Shown one piece after another: positions 1-11,594 of a stretch of DNA of 64,000 nt. Positions within the stretch are counted from its first letter, which is position 1. Every line of letters begins with the position of its first letter. A program made the position numbers and the translations under genes. The DNA is from Lineolata rhizophorae (taxonomy: Eukaryota > Ascomycota > Dothideomycetes > Lineolatales > Lineolataceae): contig MU001679.1 in the NCBI GenBank assembly GCA_010093515.1, positions 3,498 to 67,497 on the forward strand, written 5' to 3'. Below the pieces are notes generated by a model, which worked only from the letters and a program-made list of their open reading frames with translations, was not told where the DNA came from and made no database searches.

Positions 1-234
1 AAAAGATTAAATAGTCAACTTGAGGCTCTTAAGCCTCAACAGCCACGAAAGAAAGTTCGTGTTAATCCAAATCAACGATTTGCAGATATAGATACAATCA
101 TGGTTGCTGTACAGGCCTCACAACTTCTTGAGGCACAACGGGATGCCGACGCTGAGGAACGGGCAGCAGAAAGAGTAGCAGCTGAAACAGCAGCTCAAAC
201 ACTTCAGTCTATGTGTACAGAGTGGCAATTGTAA
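1..234 (+). pseudogene. C-terminal end of a pogo/Fot-like DDE transposase (cut by window edge)
   Basis: Frame 1 is open from base 1 to a TAA at 232-234 (77 residues) and has no start, so the gene begins outside the window. The peptide has a basic stretch (PRKKVRVNPNQRFADID, about residues 17-33) followed by an Ala/Glu/Gln-rich helix. This arrangement is typical of the tail of fungal pogo/Fot (CENP-B-like, DDE_1) transposases. The catalytic core is not visible, so whether the full gene is intact cannot be judged. Codon use is more AT-rich than in the genes that follow. Inference: this is the 3' end of a Tc1/mariner-pogo DNA transposon. Confidence 0.6.
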
Positions 235-561
235 CTACGTTGAGAGAATAAACACGATTTTTCATGAGGATGGGTGGTTTCGGGTCAGTGAGTTGGAACC
301 CCGGGTGACTCGGAACCCGGTCAGCTAGCTTATACGTATGAACTAGGGAAAGTGTAGGCTTTTCAGCCATAGGAGTGACATCTGGACTAAATAAGGGGAC
401 GGCCAAGACCTTACGCGGGAACGCCGAGATTTCCAACGCGAAACAAAAACCATTAAAAATGGTACCATTGGTTTCAGCCCGCAATGCGCTTTCAAATGAT
501 AACATTTTTATTAAATGATCTTGTGGTTGGGCGATTTGCACTAGGCGCGAAGTTGGGTGTT

Positions 562-613
562 GGTATCCGGACAGTAGCGGCGCGTCCGGATCCACCGCTA
601 CTGTCCGGACACC
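562..613. repeat. 19-bp inverted repeat, possible transposon end
   Basis: The arm at 562-580 (ggtatccggacagtagcgg) pairs with 595-613 at 18 of 19 positions around a 14-base loop. It lies 330 bases after the transposase stop, so it could be part of a terminal structure of that element or a nested miniature element. No target-site duplication was identified. Confidence 0.5.
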
Positions 614-1661
614 GCTAACGGACTCTTCCTGAGTGGAATTAAACATCATTTACAGCATGCTATGAAAAAGAGTTCACTAGCTAATAGAGGAGTAGAGACA
701 AAACCAGCGCGAGCTCGATCACGAGTGGATATGAAGGATGGAGGTGGAGACACGAGCGCAGGCGCAGGCGCATGCCCAGGACACGCCGCTCGGCATTGTA
801 TCATCTCTGCTCAACCGCCCCTCTGTTCTTTCTCAACCATCTTCTCTCCTCAACCGCCCTCTGTCCCCGGCTATTCTTTCTTCTCGACTGTCTCCCGGGC
901 TGGCAGTCTCAGCTCTTACTGACGTGCTTGCTCGGTCATCTTAGCTATGTTGAAAACGGCAATTCGTGGCCTTCCCAAGGGGATATTGCTCGTCCTTTCT
1001 AAATAGCTGGATGTTATAGGTATCTTGTTAGTCATACGGACTTGCAAATTGATGAATAAACTGTTCGACAGCTACGCTATCAGCTTGATATTCCAGAAAG
1101 ACCATAGCTCGCTTTGAGTTAATGAGGCTGGTGAACTGTTTTGAAGACTGGCCGCTGCTCCGAAAGTTCTTGTTGGAAAGGGACACAACGCCACTGCTCC
1201 ATTCAAGACAGTGTGGCAGATACTCAAAAGCATACGTTGGAAGAGCTACTTACCCGGCCTGCTATGAATGCAGTCGCGCTGCTGGAGTGGATCTGGGACC
1301 AATATAATCTAAATCTGGAGTATGTTCGCGAGTGACCAGCCAGCCTTTTACCCGTTGGGAAACTGTTCCTGGAGTTTTCTCCTCTTGCCTATTTGTCGAT
1401 CGAGGAAGAGTTGGAAGGCCTCGAATCGAGGCAAAGCGAGTTACGTCTTGTTAAGATCAATGGATTTCAAGTCGTTTTATGTCGTGGACCAAAGCCTGAG
1501 GGGTTGACGAATGAAATGCTCATTAAGGGGGGGAAGGTGCTAATTGAGGTATGTAGCCCGCTTCGGGAATTGCTGGGAGGGAACTGACCGAGTGTTTGGG
1601 GCAGCGGGGCGGTCTGGTCAGGATATTACGGGCTGATTGGGCGAAGTGCTGACGGAATGAC

Positions 1662-1699
1662 CGCTGAAATGTGCGGTTATAAACGCCGTTTTCAGCGGC
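1662..1699. repeat. Short hairpin (9-bp arms)
   Basis: A perfect inverted repeat of nine bases has a loop that itself contains gcgg/cgcc complementarity. It lies in the AT-rich, transposon-derived-looking segment. Function is unknown. Confidence 0.35.
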
Positions 1700-2072
1700 C
1701 GTTTTGCAACCACCTCGTTTTATTTTATAAATATTTAGGCTTAACTTATAGTTCTTAGGATTTTGTTATTAAGTTAAGCATCAAAAGGAAAATGAAAGAG
1801 AAGCAGCTTAAACATAAATCGCCATGGCTCAGGAATTATACATAAGGTTAGGAAAGGGAGGCGAAAAGAAAATTAGCTTAGGACCTGCTACTCTACACTT
1901 TAAGGGTCTTTTTCATCGTGCATATATCGTAAGATCATCGTTGATTCACACGACTTATTCGCCCGAGGCATCCTTAGCCGGTTAACAGTAACCTGTATTA
2001 TTAAAAGTTTCTGGATAAGATAAAGTTCTCTACCCTAGTATGGCGCATACGCTTGGATAAGTTTATTCCTGA

Positions 2073-3246
2073 TTAAGCATAATTATGTTCGCCTGCTTGA
2101 AGGATCATTCTAAAGATATCTATGTCGTTCTTAGCATCGTATGCGGTAGTTTTTGGCGTTGCGCCTTTGGTAATGCAATCGTACAACTCCAGCATTTCGA
2201 GCGTGTAAGCATCTTCGTACGTCCTACGCACGACTCGTTCCTGATACCCATTCGATCCTGCGCCGGGGCGGCCGTCTACTTTCTCGCGGGCGGTCATCGT
2301 GATAGGAAGGCCTTTGACGTAAGGAGTATCGTAGTCTACTCGAACAATTTTGGTTGGAGAGTACACCTCAATGTGAGCATCAAAGACGGGCACGTCGTTG
2401 ATGCCAGACTCGTACGTGACTGCAAAACCGTCGAACTGGAACAAAATGGTCCACATGTTGGGAGGATCAAGGGAAGCGCCGAGGACGGCCTTGGGCTTTC
2501 CGATGATTTCGCGCATGGCCGACAAATCGTGGGAGCCTAGGCTGCTGAACAATAAGTAGACGAAGAATAAGCGCGGGTTGTAAGTCTGACCTTCCCAGGA
2601 GCCCTAGCATAGCTTGCGACTGTGGCGTTAGCTCAACGCCAAACTCGCGATCTAGTGCTTGGGATGCGATCTCAGCATCGCGTTGGGTTAGTTCGCTCGC
2701 ATCCCCCTCTTTGATGTCCGTCCATTTCTTCGGAAATGTGCCCGACTGCTCCACAAATACGCTGTTGGGTCCGACGATGTCTCGGACCCGCGCGTAAGAT
2801 ATCCGCGGCATGTCGCCGACCTCCTTGCAGGCTTCCAGGAATGCCGTGGCGTACCTCCTCATGTAGCCGACGAACACCATTCCTGTCGACGTCTTCTCTG
2901 CTTCGATGAGACGGTCGATGTCGCGGTAGCAGAGTGCGACGGGCTTTTCGACAAAACAGTGCTTGCCATGCTTGAGGGCAAGGATAGCGTGAGGGACGTG
3001 GTATGCGTTGGCGTTTGCGATGAGCACGACGTCGACATGGTCGGACGCGCAGAGCTCTTCGGCGTCGATGGTTGTCTTGGGAGGTGCTGGAGCGACTTTG
3101 GCAGCGCAGCGAGTGAGCGCCTGCCCCGAAACATCGCACAGGTACGTGGTGCGGAACTTGTCGCTGAGAAAGTTGATGTTGGGGATGTGGGCAACCTGGG
3201 AGATTTCTCCGCACCCGATGATGCCAACGCGGAGTACAGCCGTCAT
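2073..3246 (-). CDS. Gfo/Idh/MocA-family oxidoreductase
   Basis: Two exons, 3246-2591 and 2541-2073, give 374 residues. The 49-nt intron (2590-2542) has donor gtcaga and acceptor cagcag, and joining it restores the family phrase LLGSLGSHDLSAMRE. The N-terminus has a Rossmann nucleotide-binding motif (VGIIGCGEISQVAHIP, about residues 7-22). The conserved EKP catalytic-type motif follows (CFVEKPVAL). The family consists of NAD(P)-dependent oxidoreductases of sugars, inositols or diols. The substrate cannot be read from the sequence. The start at 3246 is chosen because the Rossmann strand follows at once; a longer open frame upstream is GC-rich promoter. The gene is head-to-head with another member of the same superfamily, 401 bases away. 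Confidence 0.88.
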
Positions 3247-3647
3247 GGTGCGAAGTGAAGGTTGTGGTGGGGGGGCAAGGTCCGCGCGACGTCGAGAAAC
3301 GGGATGCAGACGCCCCCGCAGCGGGGCCGGGGCGCTTTCGATGTTCAAGCTCGCCACACCAGGCCACGGCCAAGCCGCGCGGCACCAGGGAGAGCGATCA
3401 GGCGGATTGAAGAAGCCGCTCCCGAGATGTGAGTTGGTGTTGGGATGCGGCCCGACTGCAGCAGCGGCAGGGAGCGTCATCGCACCTGGCCGCGCTCAAT
3501 CGGGGAAACGTCGCGCGAGAATCCCCACACTTCCCCGCAAGGCAACAGTCCCCGACAGCACCTGCGCCGTCCCCCAGCCGCGCCCCCTATAAGATTTGCG
3601 CTCGCCAATGGACTGAGAACCGCCGGCCTGCAAACACCAGCGTCGCC
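3247..3647. promoter_or_regulatory. Shared divergent promoter of two oxidoreductases
   Basis: This 401-base gap separates two start codons that point away from each other. A TATA-like tataag at 3588-3593 lies about 55 bases before the rightward ATG. The shared position suggests possible co-regulation, but no specific operator was identified. Confidence 0.5.
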
Positions 3648-4721
3648 ATGGCCGACACTCCGACCGTCCGCTGGGGCATTGTCACGACCGGGCTCATTTC
3701 GTCGTGGTTCGTGGAGGATCTGGCCCTGCCCCGCGGCGACGCAAAGGCCAAACACGTCATCCAGTGCATCGGGTCCTCGTCCGTCGAAAAGGGCCAGGCC
3801 TTCGTCAAGGAACACATTGCCAGCCTCTCTCCCACGCTTTACGGCACCTACGACGAGGTCTACGCGGATCCAAACGTCGACGTCGTCTACATAGGCACGC
3901 CGCACGCCTTCCACAAGAAAAACTGCCTCGATGCCATCAACGCCGGAAAGCACGTGCTGTGCGAAAAGGCCTTCACCATCACCGCCAAGGAAGCGCGAGA
4001 GGTCTTCGCCGCGGCCAAGGCAAAGGGCGTCTTCGTCATGGAGGCCATGTGGACTCGGTTCTTCCCGCTAATGCGCACGTTGCAGAAGCTCATCCACGAG
4101 GACAAAGTCATTGGCGACGTGTCGCGCATGTTCTGCGATTTCGGCCAGGCTAAAGAGCTGGCGTCCCTGGGCCCGGACTCTCGCTTCAAGAGCCTCGCTC
4201 TCGGCGCGGGCACCTTGCTCGACGTCGGCATTTATTCTCTGACCTTTGGCCTGGTCACGCTGGACCCGGGAGTCGGAGAGAGCGCGGAGATGCCAAAGAT
4301 AGCCGCCCAGCAGACCTTGTCCGACGGCGTCGACATCGCCACGACTGCGGTGCTTCTCTACAAGTCCGGGAGGCAGGGCATCGTCACCTCTTCGGCTCTA
4401 TTCAAGACTCCGGACGTGTTTTGCAGGATCGAAGGGAGCAAAGGATATATCACCGTCGAGGGCGATGCTGTGTCGCGCCCGGAGTATTTCATTGTTCACC
4501 CTACCGTGCCGGAAAGCAAGGGAGGGGCACCTTCAAAGCGGTACGATTTTGAGAATCCGAAACGTGGGTTCTATTGGGAGGCGGACGCTGTCGCTCTGGA
4601 CGTTGCGGCTGTGAAAAAAGAGAGCTCGATCATGCCGTGGGCCGAGACGATCCGCGTCATGGAAATCATGGACGAAATCAGAAGGCAAGGAGGGGCAAAG
4701 TACCCACAGGACGATGAATAG
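3648..4721 (+). CDS. Dihydrodiol dehydrogenase / D-xylose dehydrogenase-like oxidoreductase
   Basis: One intron-free frame of 357 residues starts in a strong context (gccatgg). It is a Gfo/Idh/MocA-fold protein: an N-terminal Rossmann strand (VRWGIVTTGLIS, about 7-18), the motif HVLCEKAFTITAKEA (about 102-116) and MEAMWTRFFP (about 130-139). These are characteristic of the branch that holds dimeric dihydrodiol dehydrogenase and fungal NADP-dependent D-xylose dehydrogenases. The usual Pro of the EKP motif is Ala here (EKA), as I recall is common in fungal members. Expected role: NADP-linked oxidation of an aldose or a diol in the cytosol. The stop is only 71 bases from the stop of galactokinase on the other strand, so the two genes converge. 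Confidence 0.87.
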   Translation: MADTPTVRWGIVTTGLISSWFVEDLALPRGDAKAKHVIQCIGSSSVEKGQAFVKEHIASLSPTLYGTYDEVYADPNVDVVYIGTPHAFHKKNCLDAINAGKHVLCEKAFTITAKEAREVFAAAKAKGVFVMEAMWTRFFPLMRTLQKLIHEDKVIGDVSRMFCDFGQAKELASLGPDSRFKSLALGAGTLLDVGIYSLTFGLVTLDPGVGESAEMPKIAAQQTLSDGVDIATTAVLLYKSGRQGIVTSSALFKTPDVFCRIEGSKGYITVEGDAVSRPEYFIVHPTVPESKGGAPSKRYDFENPKRGFYWEADAVALDVAAVKKESSIMPWAETIRVMEIMDEIRRQGGAKYPQDDE

Positions 4722-4792
4722 ACGCCTGTCAGGCGCTTGGTCTGCTCGAGATGCCAACGCCGATTATATAGAACACGAAGCTTGCCTGCACG

Positions 4793-6475
4793 CTACAACA
4801 CTCCCACGTTCTTGAAAATGTAGCTGCCGCTGCCCGGCTTGCTCACTACGATAGCTTCTTTGAGCCTCTCATCTGTGATGTCCGGCCACCGCTTCTTGTA
4901 GTATTCGTTGATCCAGGAGTCTTTGACCGCCTCGACCTTATCCTTTGGAACGAGGTGAACGCTGCATCCACCCCACCCGGCTCCCGTGAGCCGACTTCCG
5001 CATGCTCCGGCGCTTCTTGCGAGAAAGCACAGCTCGTCCAGTTCCGGGCAACTGCACTCATAGATGTCTCGGCAAGAGTCTTGCGTCTGATTCATAAGCC
5101 CGCCAAGCTCCTCCAGGAGCTTGTTGGACTCCTCGGGACCTGCCGAGGCCAAGAGAGACATGAACTTGATGACCCTGATGGCTTCTCCGAAAACGTGCAA
5201 CGCCCGCTGCCGGAGTTTGAAGAACTCGGCGCGAACCAGGAGGCTGGAAAGAAAACGATCATGTAGTTGCTCGATCGACATGCCAAGCAAATCGCACAGC
5301 TGCTCACGTGTATAACCCTCTTCTTGTATGAGGTAATCTTCGGTTAGTTGGACCAATTTTTCAAGCTGCTTCTCGAATTCTGCCACGGGCGTCTTTGAAT
5401 TGTCGGCAACACCTTCATTCTCCATGAAGAATGTGTCGTGGAATCCGCGGAGGCTGGTTCCTAGCGGAGAGGAATCCTTCGGAAGCGGTGACTTCAGACG
5501 GACAACCTTCGCAAGCAATGCCGCGGCCATGGTGCACTCGACAACGCGAAGATTGTAGCAGACGGGGCCAGATTCTTGTTTGTTTGAGGTGACGAATGAG
5601 TGCGCGACCACAAAGGTCATTTCGGGGTCGGTGCGCGGGATCTGCACTGGGCGCACCGAGAGCTCCGGTACGAAAGACACGTACAGAGCGCTGCCGCGAA
5701 GCGCAAAGACGGACGCGGACTGGTCCATTCTGGTAGACAATTGTGTCAGCAGTTTGACCCGGCCATAATTTAGTGCTCTTACCCGCCCGAATTCACGCCG
5801 ACGGCTCTCTCGGAGACAATGGCCAGCTCGGTAAGTTCCTTCTTGTCGATCTTATCTTCGCCATTGGCCTTCATCACGGCCAAGGCGCTGGAGCAGACGA
5901 ACGCGGCGCTGCTGGACAATCCAGCGCCGGCCGGAACATTGCCGTCAACGAGAACGTCCATGCCAATGGAGACGAAGCTGTCTCCGGCATCGCGCTTCTG
6001 CTGGAGTAGCTTCGACGCCGCTCGAAGGCCGCATTTGAAATAGTTGGACCATTCGAGAGAGGACGCGTCGATTGGAATCTCACCTTCGGGTGGGATTTCA
6101 AAGTTGCGCTCGGGAAATTTTTCCTTGTTGGCGTTTGCTATGCGGATGCGAGGCGGCTCTGTAGAAGGGCGGACAGTGACGGCGAGGAGAACGTCCGCGG
6201 TCACGGCCATGGGGAACACCTCGTAGAGTGAATAGTCAATGTGCTAGTTTGGAGACCAGTCAGCGATCCGCACCATACTAGAAAGCTCGAATCAACTTAA
6301 GAACCCGCACCTCGCCAATGATATTAACTCTGCCCGGGCTCCTCGCGACAAATCCGGCCGGCTGTTCATACTTCTGTTCGAATTCCGACAAGAGCAGCTC
6401 CCACCTCTGCTTTTCCGAAGGCACCGCATCCTCGGGATATATTTCCATAAGGGAGGTCGCGGCTGGAACTTCCAT
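4793..6475 (-). CDS. gal1: Galactokinase
   Basis: Three exons, 6475-6311, 6243-5783 and 5729-4793, encode 520 residues. The introns are 67 and 53 nt with GT-AG ends. The enzyme phosphorylates galactose with ATP in the first step of the Leloir pathway, in the cytosol. Visible GHMP-kinase motifs are the galactokinase signature GRVNIIGE-HIDYS (about 48-60, split by intron 1), the ATP-binding loop VPAGAGLSSSAAF (about 158-170) and the C-terminal GSRLTGAGWGGC (about 453-464). The length matches fungal Gal1/GalE-type kinases. The start MEVPAATS precedes the conserved phrase IYPEDAVP; a longer frame upstream is not supported. The gene converges with the xylose/diol dehydrogenase-like gene. Confidence 0.95.
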
Positions 6476-7737
6476 AGCTGCGGATGCGCTTCCGTTGCCG
6501 CGGGGGAGGAACGGGAGAGAAAATATGGCGGGTCCCGCACGGCGCTTTTTAACGTTCAGAACCCTCGGCGAAGTGGCTCCGAGGGTCGCGAGCTCCGCGT
6601 TTCGCAACACAAAGGTCCGGTGGAGGTGTGTTGGGCTACCAATTGCGACCCTAGAGGTAGCAGCAGGAAAGACCTGGGGTTACATTGGCGCTAGCCAATC
6701 AGGCCCGAAAAAAAAATCTGAAAATCAATCGAATTTTGTGAATTTACCGGCGGGGTTGGGGGGCGGCACAACTGGTTAGCAGGCGACGATGTCAAACTAC
6801 CCAGGAACCTTCCCCCAACATACATATACCCGAGGTGCAGCTCTCGCATCTGGGCCTTATTATGTCTGAGGCTTGTGGGCACTGCCTACAATCGGTGTCA
6901 AAGAACAGACGAAGGCCGCACGCATAGCATCAAACTTTGTCGGCTTTGCCGAGCATGGAGGACAAGCCAGGGGTTCCACAACCAATGCGCATGCATAATA
7001 TCACTACCCAGTAGTCGCGAGCGTATCATGCAAGGTCCAAATCTCCCGTTAGAGAAGCTCTTCTCCACGCTTGTGTCAAATGCATGCATCACTTAAGTCT
7101 TCAACTGACCTCGCCAAACCCAAATGCCGATAGATTTTTGTAGGCTGACGCTTCCCAGCCCTAAAAGCCCCACCCAAGCTAGTGCGACTAATCGACCAGC
7201 CCTGCCCATGAACTGTTTGATCGATAGTACACAGGAAAAAAAACAAGCCCTCAAACCTTGTTCTCATGCTCACCTACAGCAGTGCACGTGATTAGACTTT
7301 CCACCCATTATCATGACGAACTGAAAGCGCGCGTCTCAAAGTCGCATAGGGGCCATAGACGCGATTCCGGAAAATCACGCAGCGCCGGAGCGGAGTGACA
7401 ACAAAAGATAAAAGGAGCAGGAGCCCACACTCGTAACACAAACAAGACCAAATCAAGTGACCGTCAAACCGATACGGCCATCAATGATTCAGAGCCATTG
7501 GAACTACGCAATCCTCGCGCCCCAATGTAGGAACAGGAGAAGGTAAAAGGGAAAAGAAAGAAAATTGAGGCAATGTAATGCCATTTCCACCAATACCCTC
7601 CCATCCACGGCATCGTGGAGGATAGTCCGTCCGAAACCATTCTGTCGCAATCAAGCATAACCATGCCTTCCCTCACGCCGTAATTCTTTCCGAGAAATAT
7701 CACAACGGTCAAACCCTTAAAGCCTTCAGTTAGCTAT
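6476..7737. other. Intergenic: galactokinase promoter and Def1 3' region
   Basis: No gene is supported here. The first part should hold the galactokinase promoter (minus strand) and the last few hundred bases the 3' untranslated region of the Def1-like gene. No clear Gal4-type or other operator was recognised. Confidence 0.4.
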
Positions 7738-10700
7738 TTAGTGGTTACCGTAGTTACCGCCCCATCCGCCGCGATAACCGCCGTATCCACCGAATCCGGC
7801 GCTGTAACCACCATAGCCACCCTGATGGCTTTGAGTGCCCGCCCCATGCTGCGCGCCGAGCCCACCAAGTCCGGCATACTGCGAGCCTTGTCCGCCAAGT
7901 CCGTGATTCAAGTGACCTGGATAGGCACCGAACCCGGCTTGTTGGTGGCTCGCAGGCGGCGGGAGGCCGGCCGATTGGTTAGCCTGCGTCGTCGCTGGAT
8001 TCGCGGCCGATCCAGGCCGTCCGGGTTGGGCTCCGCCGAGCGCCGACGGACTAGGCCCGCCAGTCTTGCTCGCCGCGTCGCCAAAAGGCTTCAGTGACGT
8101 ATCGTCACCCTGTCCAGGGACGCTTGGCTGCTGCTGCTGGGCTGCACCATATGGCTGGGACTGGCCGGGAAATCCAGACTGCGAGCGGCCAAAGACGTCC
8201 GGTACGGCTCCGAAAGTGGACGATGTGTGTGGCGCGGTTTGAGAAGGTTGGGTAGATCCGGTCCGGCCGTAAGTATCCAACGAGCCGGAGCCAAGAGCGG
8301 TCGAGTCGCGGCCGTGCATGCCGCCACCGAATCCGCCAACGTTTGCGGGGGATGAGCTGTGAGCGTCGTAGGACGTCTGCGGCGACAGCCCGTAGCCGTG
8401 GTGTGGACCGTACATTCCACCCTTGCCGCCGAAGGGACTGAAGCCCTGATTGTAACTGTTGTACTGGTTCATGTACGAGTTGAAATAAGCAGAGTTGTAG
8501 TACGGGTGCGAGTATGGGTAGCCATGCCCAGGCTGTCCATGGTGTTGCTGCTGCTGCTGATGTTGTTGCGGCGGCAGGTGCTGCGTCTGAGGCTGGCTTT
8601 GAGCAGCAGACGACGGTTGCTGCTGCTGTTGCGGTTGTTGACTCCCGATGCCGGCAGGGTTCGGCGTGTTGTGCCCGCTGTTTTGGGTGTCTCCATACCG
8701 GCCTTGAGTCTGCACTACTGTGTTAGGTAAAACCGTTTCCCTCGAGAGCTGCCACGTGAATGGCAGAGCAGATTCCGCCTCCACGTTCGAAGATAGCTTT
8801 CTTACCTGCTGTGCTTGGCTACCGGGGAACGCAGCGTCGCCGGGCGTCGAGCCGAACGCGCTGCCGGTTCTCTGCTGGTTCGCGCCGGCATCCTGCTGGT
8901 TTGTACCATGCTGTCCGTACGCGCCGCTATAATAATTGTACGCGCTGCGTTGGTCGCCGCTAGTATAATAAGACAGGTCGTGGGGCGCGGATGAAAAGCC
9001 GGAACCGAGGTGCGATGGAGCAGTCGTGGACGTGGGTTGTTGTTGGGGGGCCTGGCTCTGCGCCTGACCCTGGCTGGGATATCCTTCGAACTGATTGGGC
9101 TGAGGGATCTGCTGTCCGAAAGGATCGTACGGTTTCTGAGACGGTTGCTCCGACTGCACGCCGGGCTGGCCAAACCGGCCGCCGAATTGGCCGTACGGAT
9201 GCTGAGAGCTCGCGTTTTGCGTAACGTGCTGAGGCATGCCACCCTGCGAAGGCTGGGTGGGCTGGGGCGCTTGCTGACCCTGCGGAGCTTGCTGCGGCGG
9301 TTGCGGCTGCTGCTGCGGTACAGCCGGCATAGGCGCGAGTCCCGGGGCCTGCTTCGGCGTTGGCAGAGCCTCCTGTGGAGACTGCGTTTCCGCCGGCACC
9401 GAAGCCTGACGCGGAGCTGGAGGCAAAGAAGCTCGCGGCTGGGAAGGAGGAGACGCCTGAGGCGGCTGCGTGCGTGTCTCGGCCTCCTCCCGGTCCTCAT
9501 CCACATCAAGCCCGTCAGCATCAGTTTCGTCATTCAATCCCATGCTGCCAAATTGCACAGCGGCAATATCGACCGCGTGATTGCCGGGCATGACCACGGC
9601 CTCCTGCTGCTCCAGGATCCGGCGCTGGAAGCTAGCGCTACGTCCCGAAACGCTTGCGGTCGCTTTCTGAGCAGTCGTAGCAAACCCGCTCATGCCAGGC
9701 CGTCCGATCGGGGCCTGCTGCGAACCGGTCAGAGGGGTCGCGGCTCCGGCGACGCTACCCGGGTCGCGAGAGCTAGCGACGGTGCTCGCAACAGTGTCGG
9801 TAGGCACTGAATGGGATACATCAGGTAAATGCTCAAGATTTTCTTCCGTCAGCTCGTCATGCGAGGGCGGGATCTCACTCTGGTCCTGGCTTTGGTTTTC
9901 GGGTAGAGGCGTGGGATGAGCTACGTCATCCGCTTCCACTTCCTCGGTGGCCGGAATTTCATCTGCAACCGGAGGGATCGGCGGAGATTCCGTCTCGGTG
10001 GCGGGTTCCGGGGCGGCCTCGGGCTCTTTCTCGGCAGGTGGTGGGGGCTGCGGCATGGCGGGCTTCGGAGGCGCCGGCGCAGGTTTGGGTTTGGCAAACA
10101 TGCTAGCCCAAGTCTTCTTCTCCGGCACGGGCGCAGCCGGCTTCTTCGCGTCGGCGGCCGTCGGCTTCGGTGCGCCCCCGGTCACGGTGGGAGCACCCCA
10201 CTGGGGCTCCGCGACATCAGAAGCAGGCGCAGCTACGGCATGGTCCATCGCCTGAGTCCCGTTGGCACCTTCAGCCTGATGAGTCTCCCACGCCGACGAT
10301 TCGTTGGTTGGCACTGAAATAGGACCGGTGGAACGCGCTCCGTTGGGGGTGGTATGGCTACCACCTCTGCCGGCACCGCGAAAGCCTCCGCGACCGCGAT
10401 CAGGGCGACCGCGACCGCCACGGGCGCTCTCAGAGGCACCCCGAGACCGGCCAGAACGGGTCGTAGGGGCAGAAGACTCGGGCGCGGCGGAGCCTTCTTT
10501 GACCTTGGAGCGGGACCTGTCCTTCGTCTTCTTTTTGATTTCGGCAAACTGTGAGACGTTTCCTGGTCGAGAGGGACGAAGTTAGCCCAATCTCGGTGCG
10601 AAGCGACGAGCGCTTGCCTACCTTCGGTTATGTGGTCGATGGTGCGCGGCAGGTCGCCGTCGGTCTCCTCGAGGGCCAGAACCAGGTCGACGTCGGCCCA

Positions 10701-10931
10701 GTCGGGGAACATCTCCTTCAAGGTGGACAATTGGGTGAGATGCTTGCGCTTCAGTTCGCCCAGCTCGCCCTGGTCGGCCGAGGTGTCGACATTGGAGGAG
10801 GAAGACGGTTGCTTGAGGTCGCCGTTGGGGTGCCGGGTCGAGGAGCGCGTGCCGCTGGACCGCGCGCCTCGACCGCCCCGAGCTGAGCTCCTGCCGCGCG
10901 AGGCGGCGGGCCGCGACAGAACGTCCGACAT
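7738..10931 (-). CDS. def1: RNA polymerase II degradation factor Def1-like
   Basis: Exon 1 is 10931-10622 and exon 2 begins at 10562 (59-nt intron). The frame is then open to the stop at 7738. A second intron is very likely at 8805-8710: cag-gtaag donor, cctaac branch and gtgcag acceptor. It is 96 nt, a multiple of three without a stop, so it hides inside the open frame; removing it gives 1012 residues instead of 1044. The N-terminus has the CUE-like ubiquitin-binding helix pair (LSTLKEMFPDWADVDLVLAL, about 68-87). A basic RG-rich segment and a long Gln/Pro/Gly/Tyr-rich disordered tail follow. In yeast, Def1 is processed and recruits Elongin-Cullin ligase to stalled RNA polymerase II. The assignment rests on the domain plus this overall architecture. 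Confidence 0.85.
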
Positions 10932-11594
10932 GACGTGTGCGAGATGTGTAGGATATGCGAAAGCAGAAAAGCAGCGTCGCTACGGCGTGCGCGCTGGCGG
11001 GCGGGCGGGCGGGCGGGTGGATTGACGATGGGCGGTGGATGGGGCGGGAGGCGAGGAGGAAGGTGAGGAGTGGTCGCGGCAGGGCAGAAGCGCGGGCTGG
11101 CAGCCGGCGTGTGTGGCTCGCGCAGGGCAGCGGGACGGACCAACTGTGCAGCGGCGCGAGGGGCTGGGGGCGGCGGCGCGCGCGGCGCGTTCAGAGGGAG
11201 GCAGCACGCGTGACGGGTCTTCGTGGCGATTCACAGCCGGAGCGCGGACGGGCGGTGACGACGAGGTCCAAGGGGAGCGGAGGGAGGATGGAGGAGGACG
11301 ACGGGCGGCTGGCAGGCGACGGCGAGGCACGTTACCTCGACCGCGCCTTGCTGCTTCGGGGCAGGCGCAGCCGCCTCCTGGCCGCGCCGCGCCTTCCCTG
11401 GCCCGCGCGTCGCACCGCCACTCGCCTGGCGCTGTCACGTGCGCCTTGGCGCCAGGCCCCGGGCACGGCCACCCCGCCGTCCCGCCGCGGTAGTCCTCCT
11501 GCACACCACCGCATGCATCGCGTCGTCTCTCACCTCCGTCCCGGGCCGCCTCACTCCCTCGCGGCCCCGCCCCCTCGCGGCCCCGCCCGGCACC
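10932..11594. promoter_or_regulatory. Divergent GC-rich promoter region
   Basis: This gap separates the def1 start (minus) from the unknown gene at 11595 (plus). It is very GC-rich. A (GGGC)n microsatellite lies at about 10997-11017 and a CACGTG box near 11436. Confidence 0.45.
10997..11017. repeat. GGGC microsatellite
   Basis: About five copies of gggc lie in tandem just upstream of the def1 start codon. Confidence 0.7.

Larger units (their letters stand above)
235..2072. other. AT-rich gene-poor stretch after the transposase
   Basis: Only short unrelated open frames occur here. A second perfect 9-bp inverted repeat (1662-1670 with 1691-1699, ccgctgaaa / tttcagcgg) flanks a 20-base loop. 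Frames at 1122-1587 are short and match nothing I recognise. The stretch looks like decayed transposon sequence plus the 3' flank of the oxidoreductase gene. Confidence 0.4.

Noticed and set aside
1122-1587. Short plus-strand frames (61-64 residues)
   Set aside because: No recognisable domain, no splice signals joining them, and they lie in decayed AT-rich sequence.
2085-2540. Plus-strand frame of 151 residues
   Set aside because: It is antisense to the second exon of the Gfo/Idh/MocA gene, whose own frame carries the family motifs.
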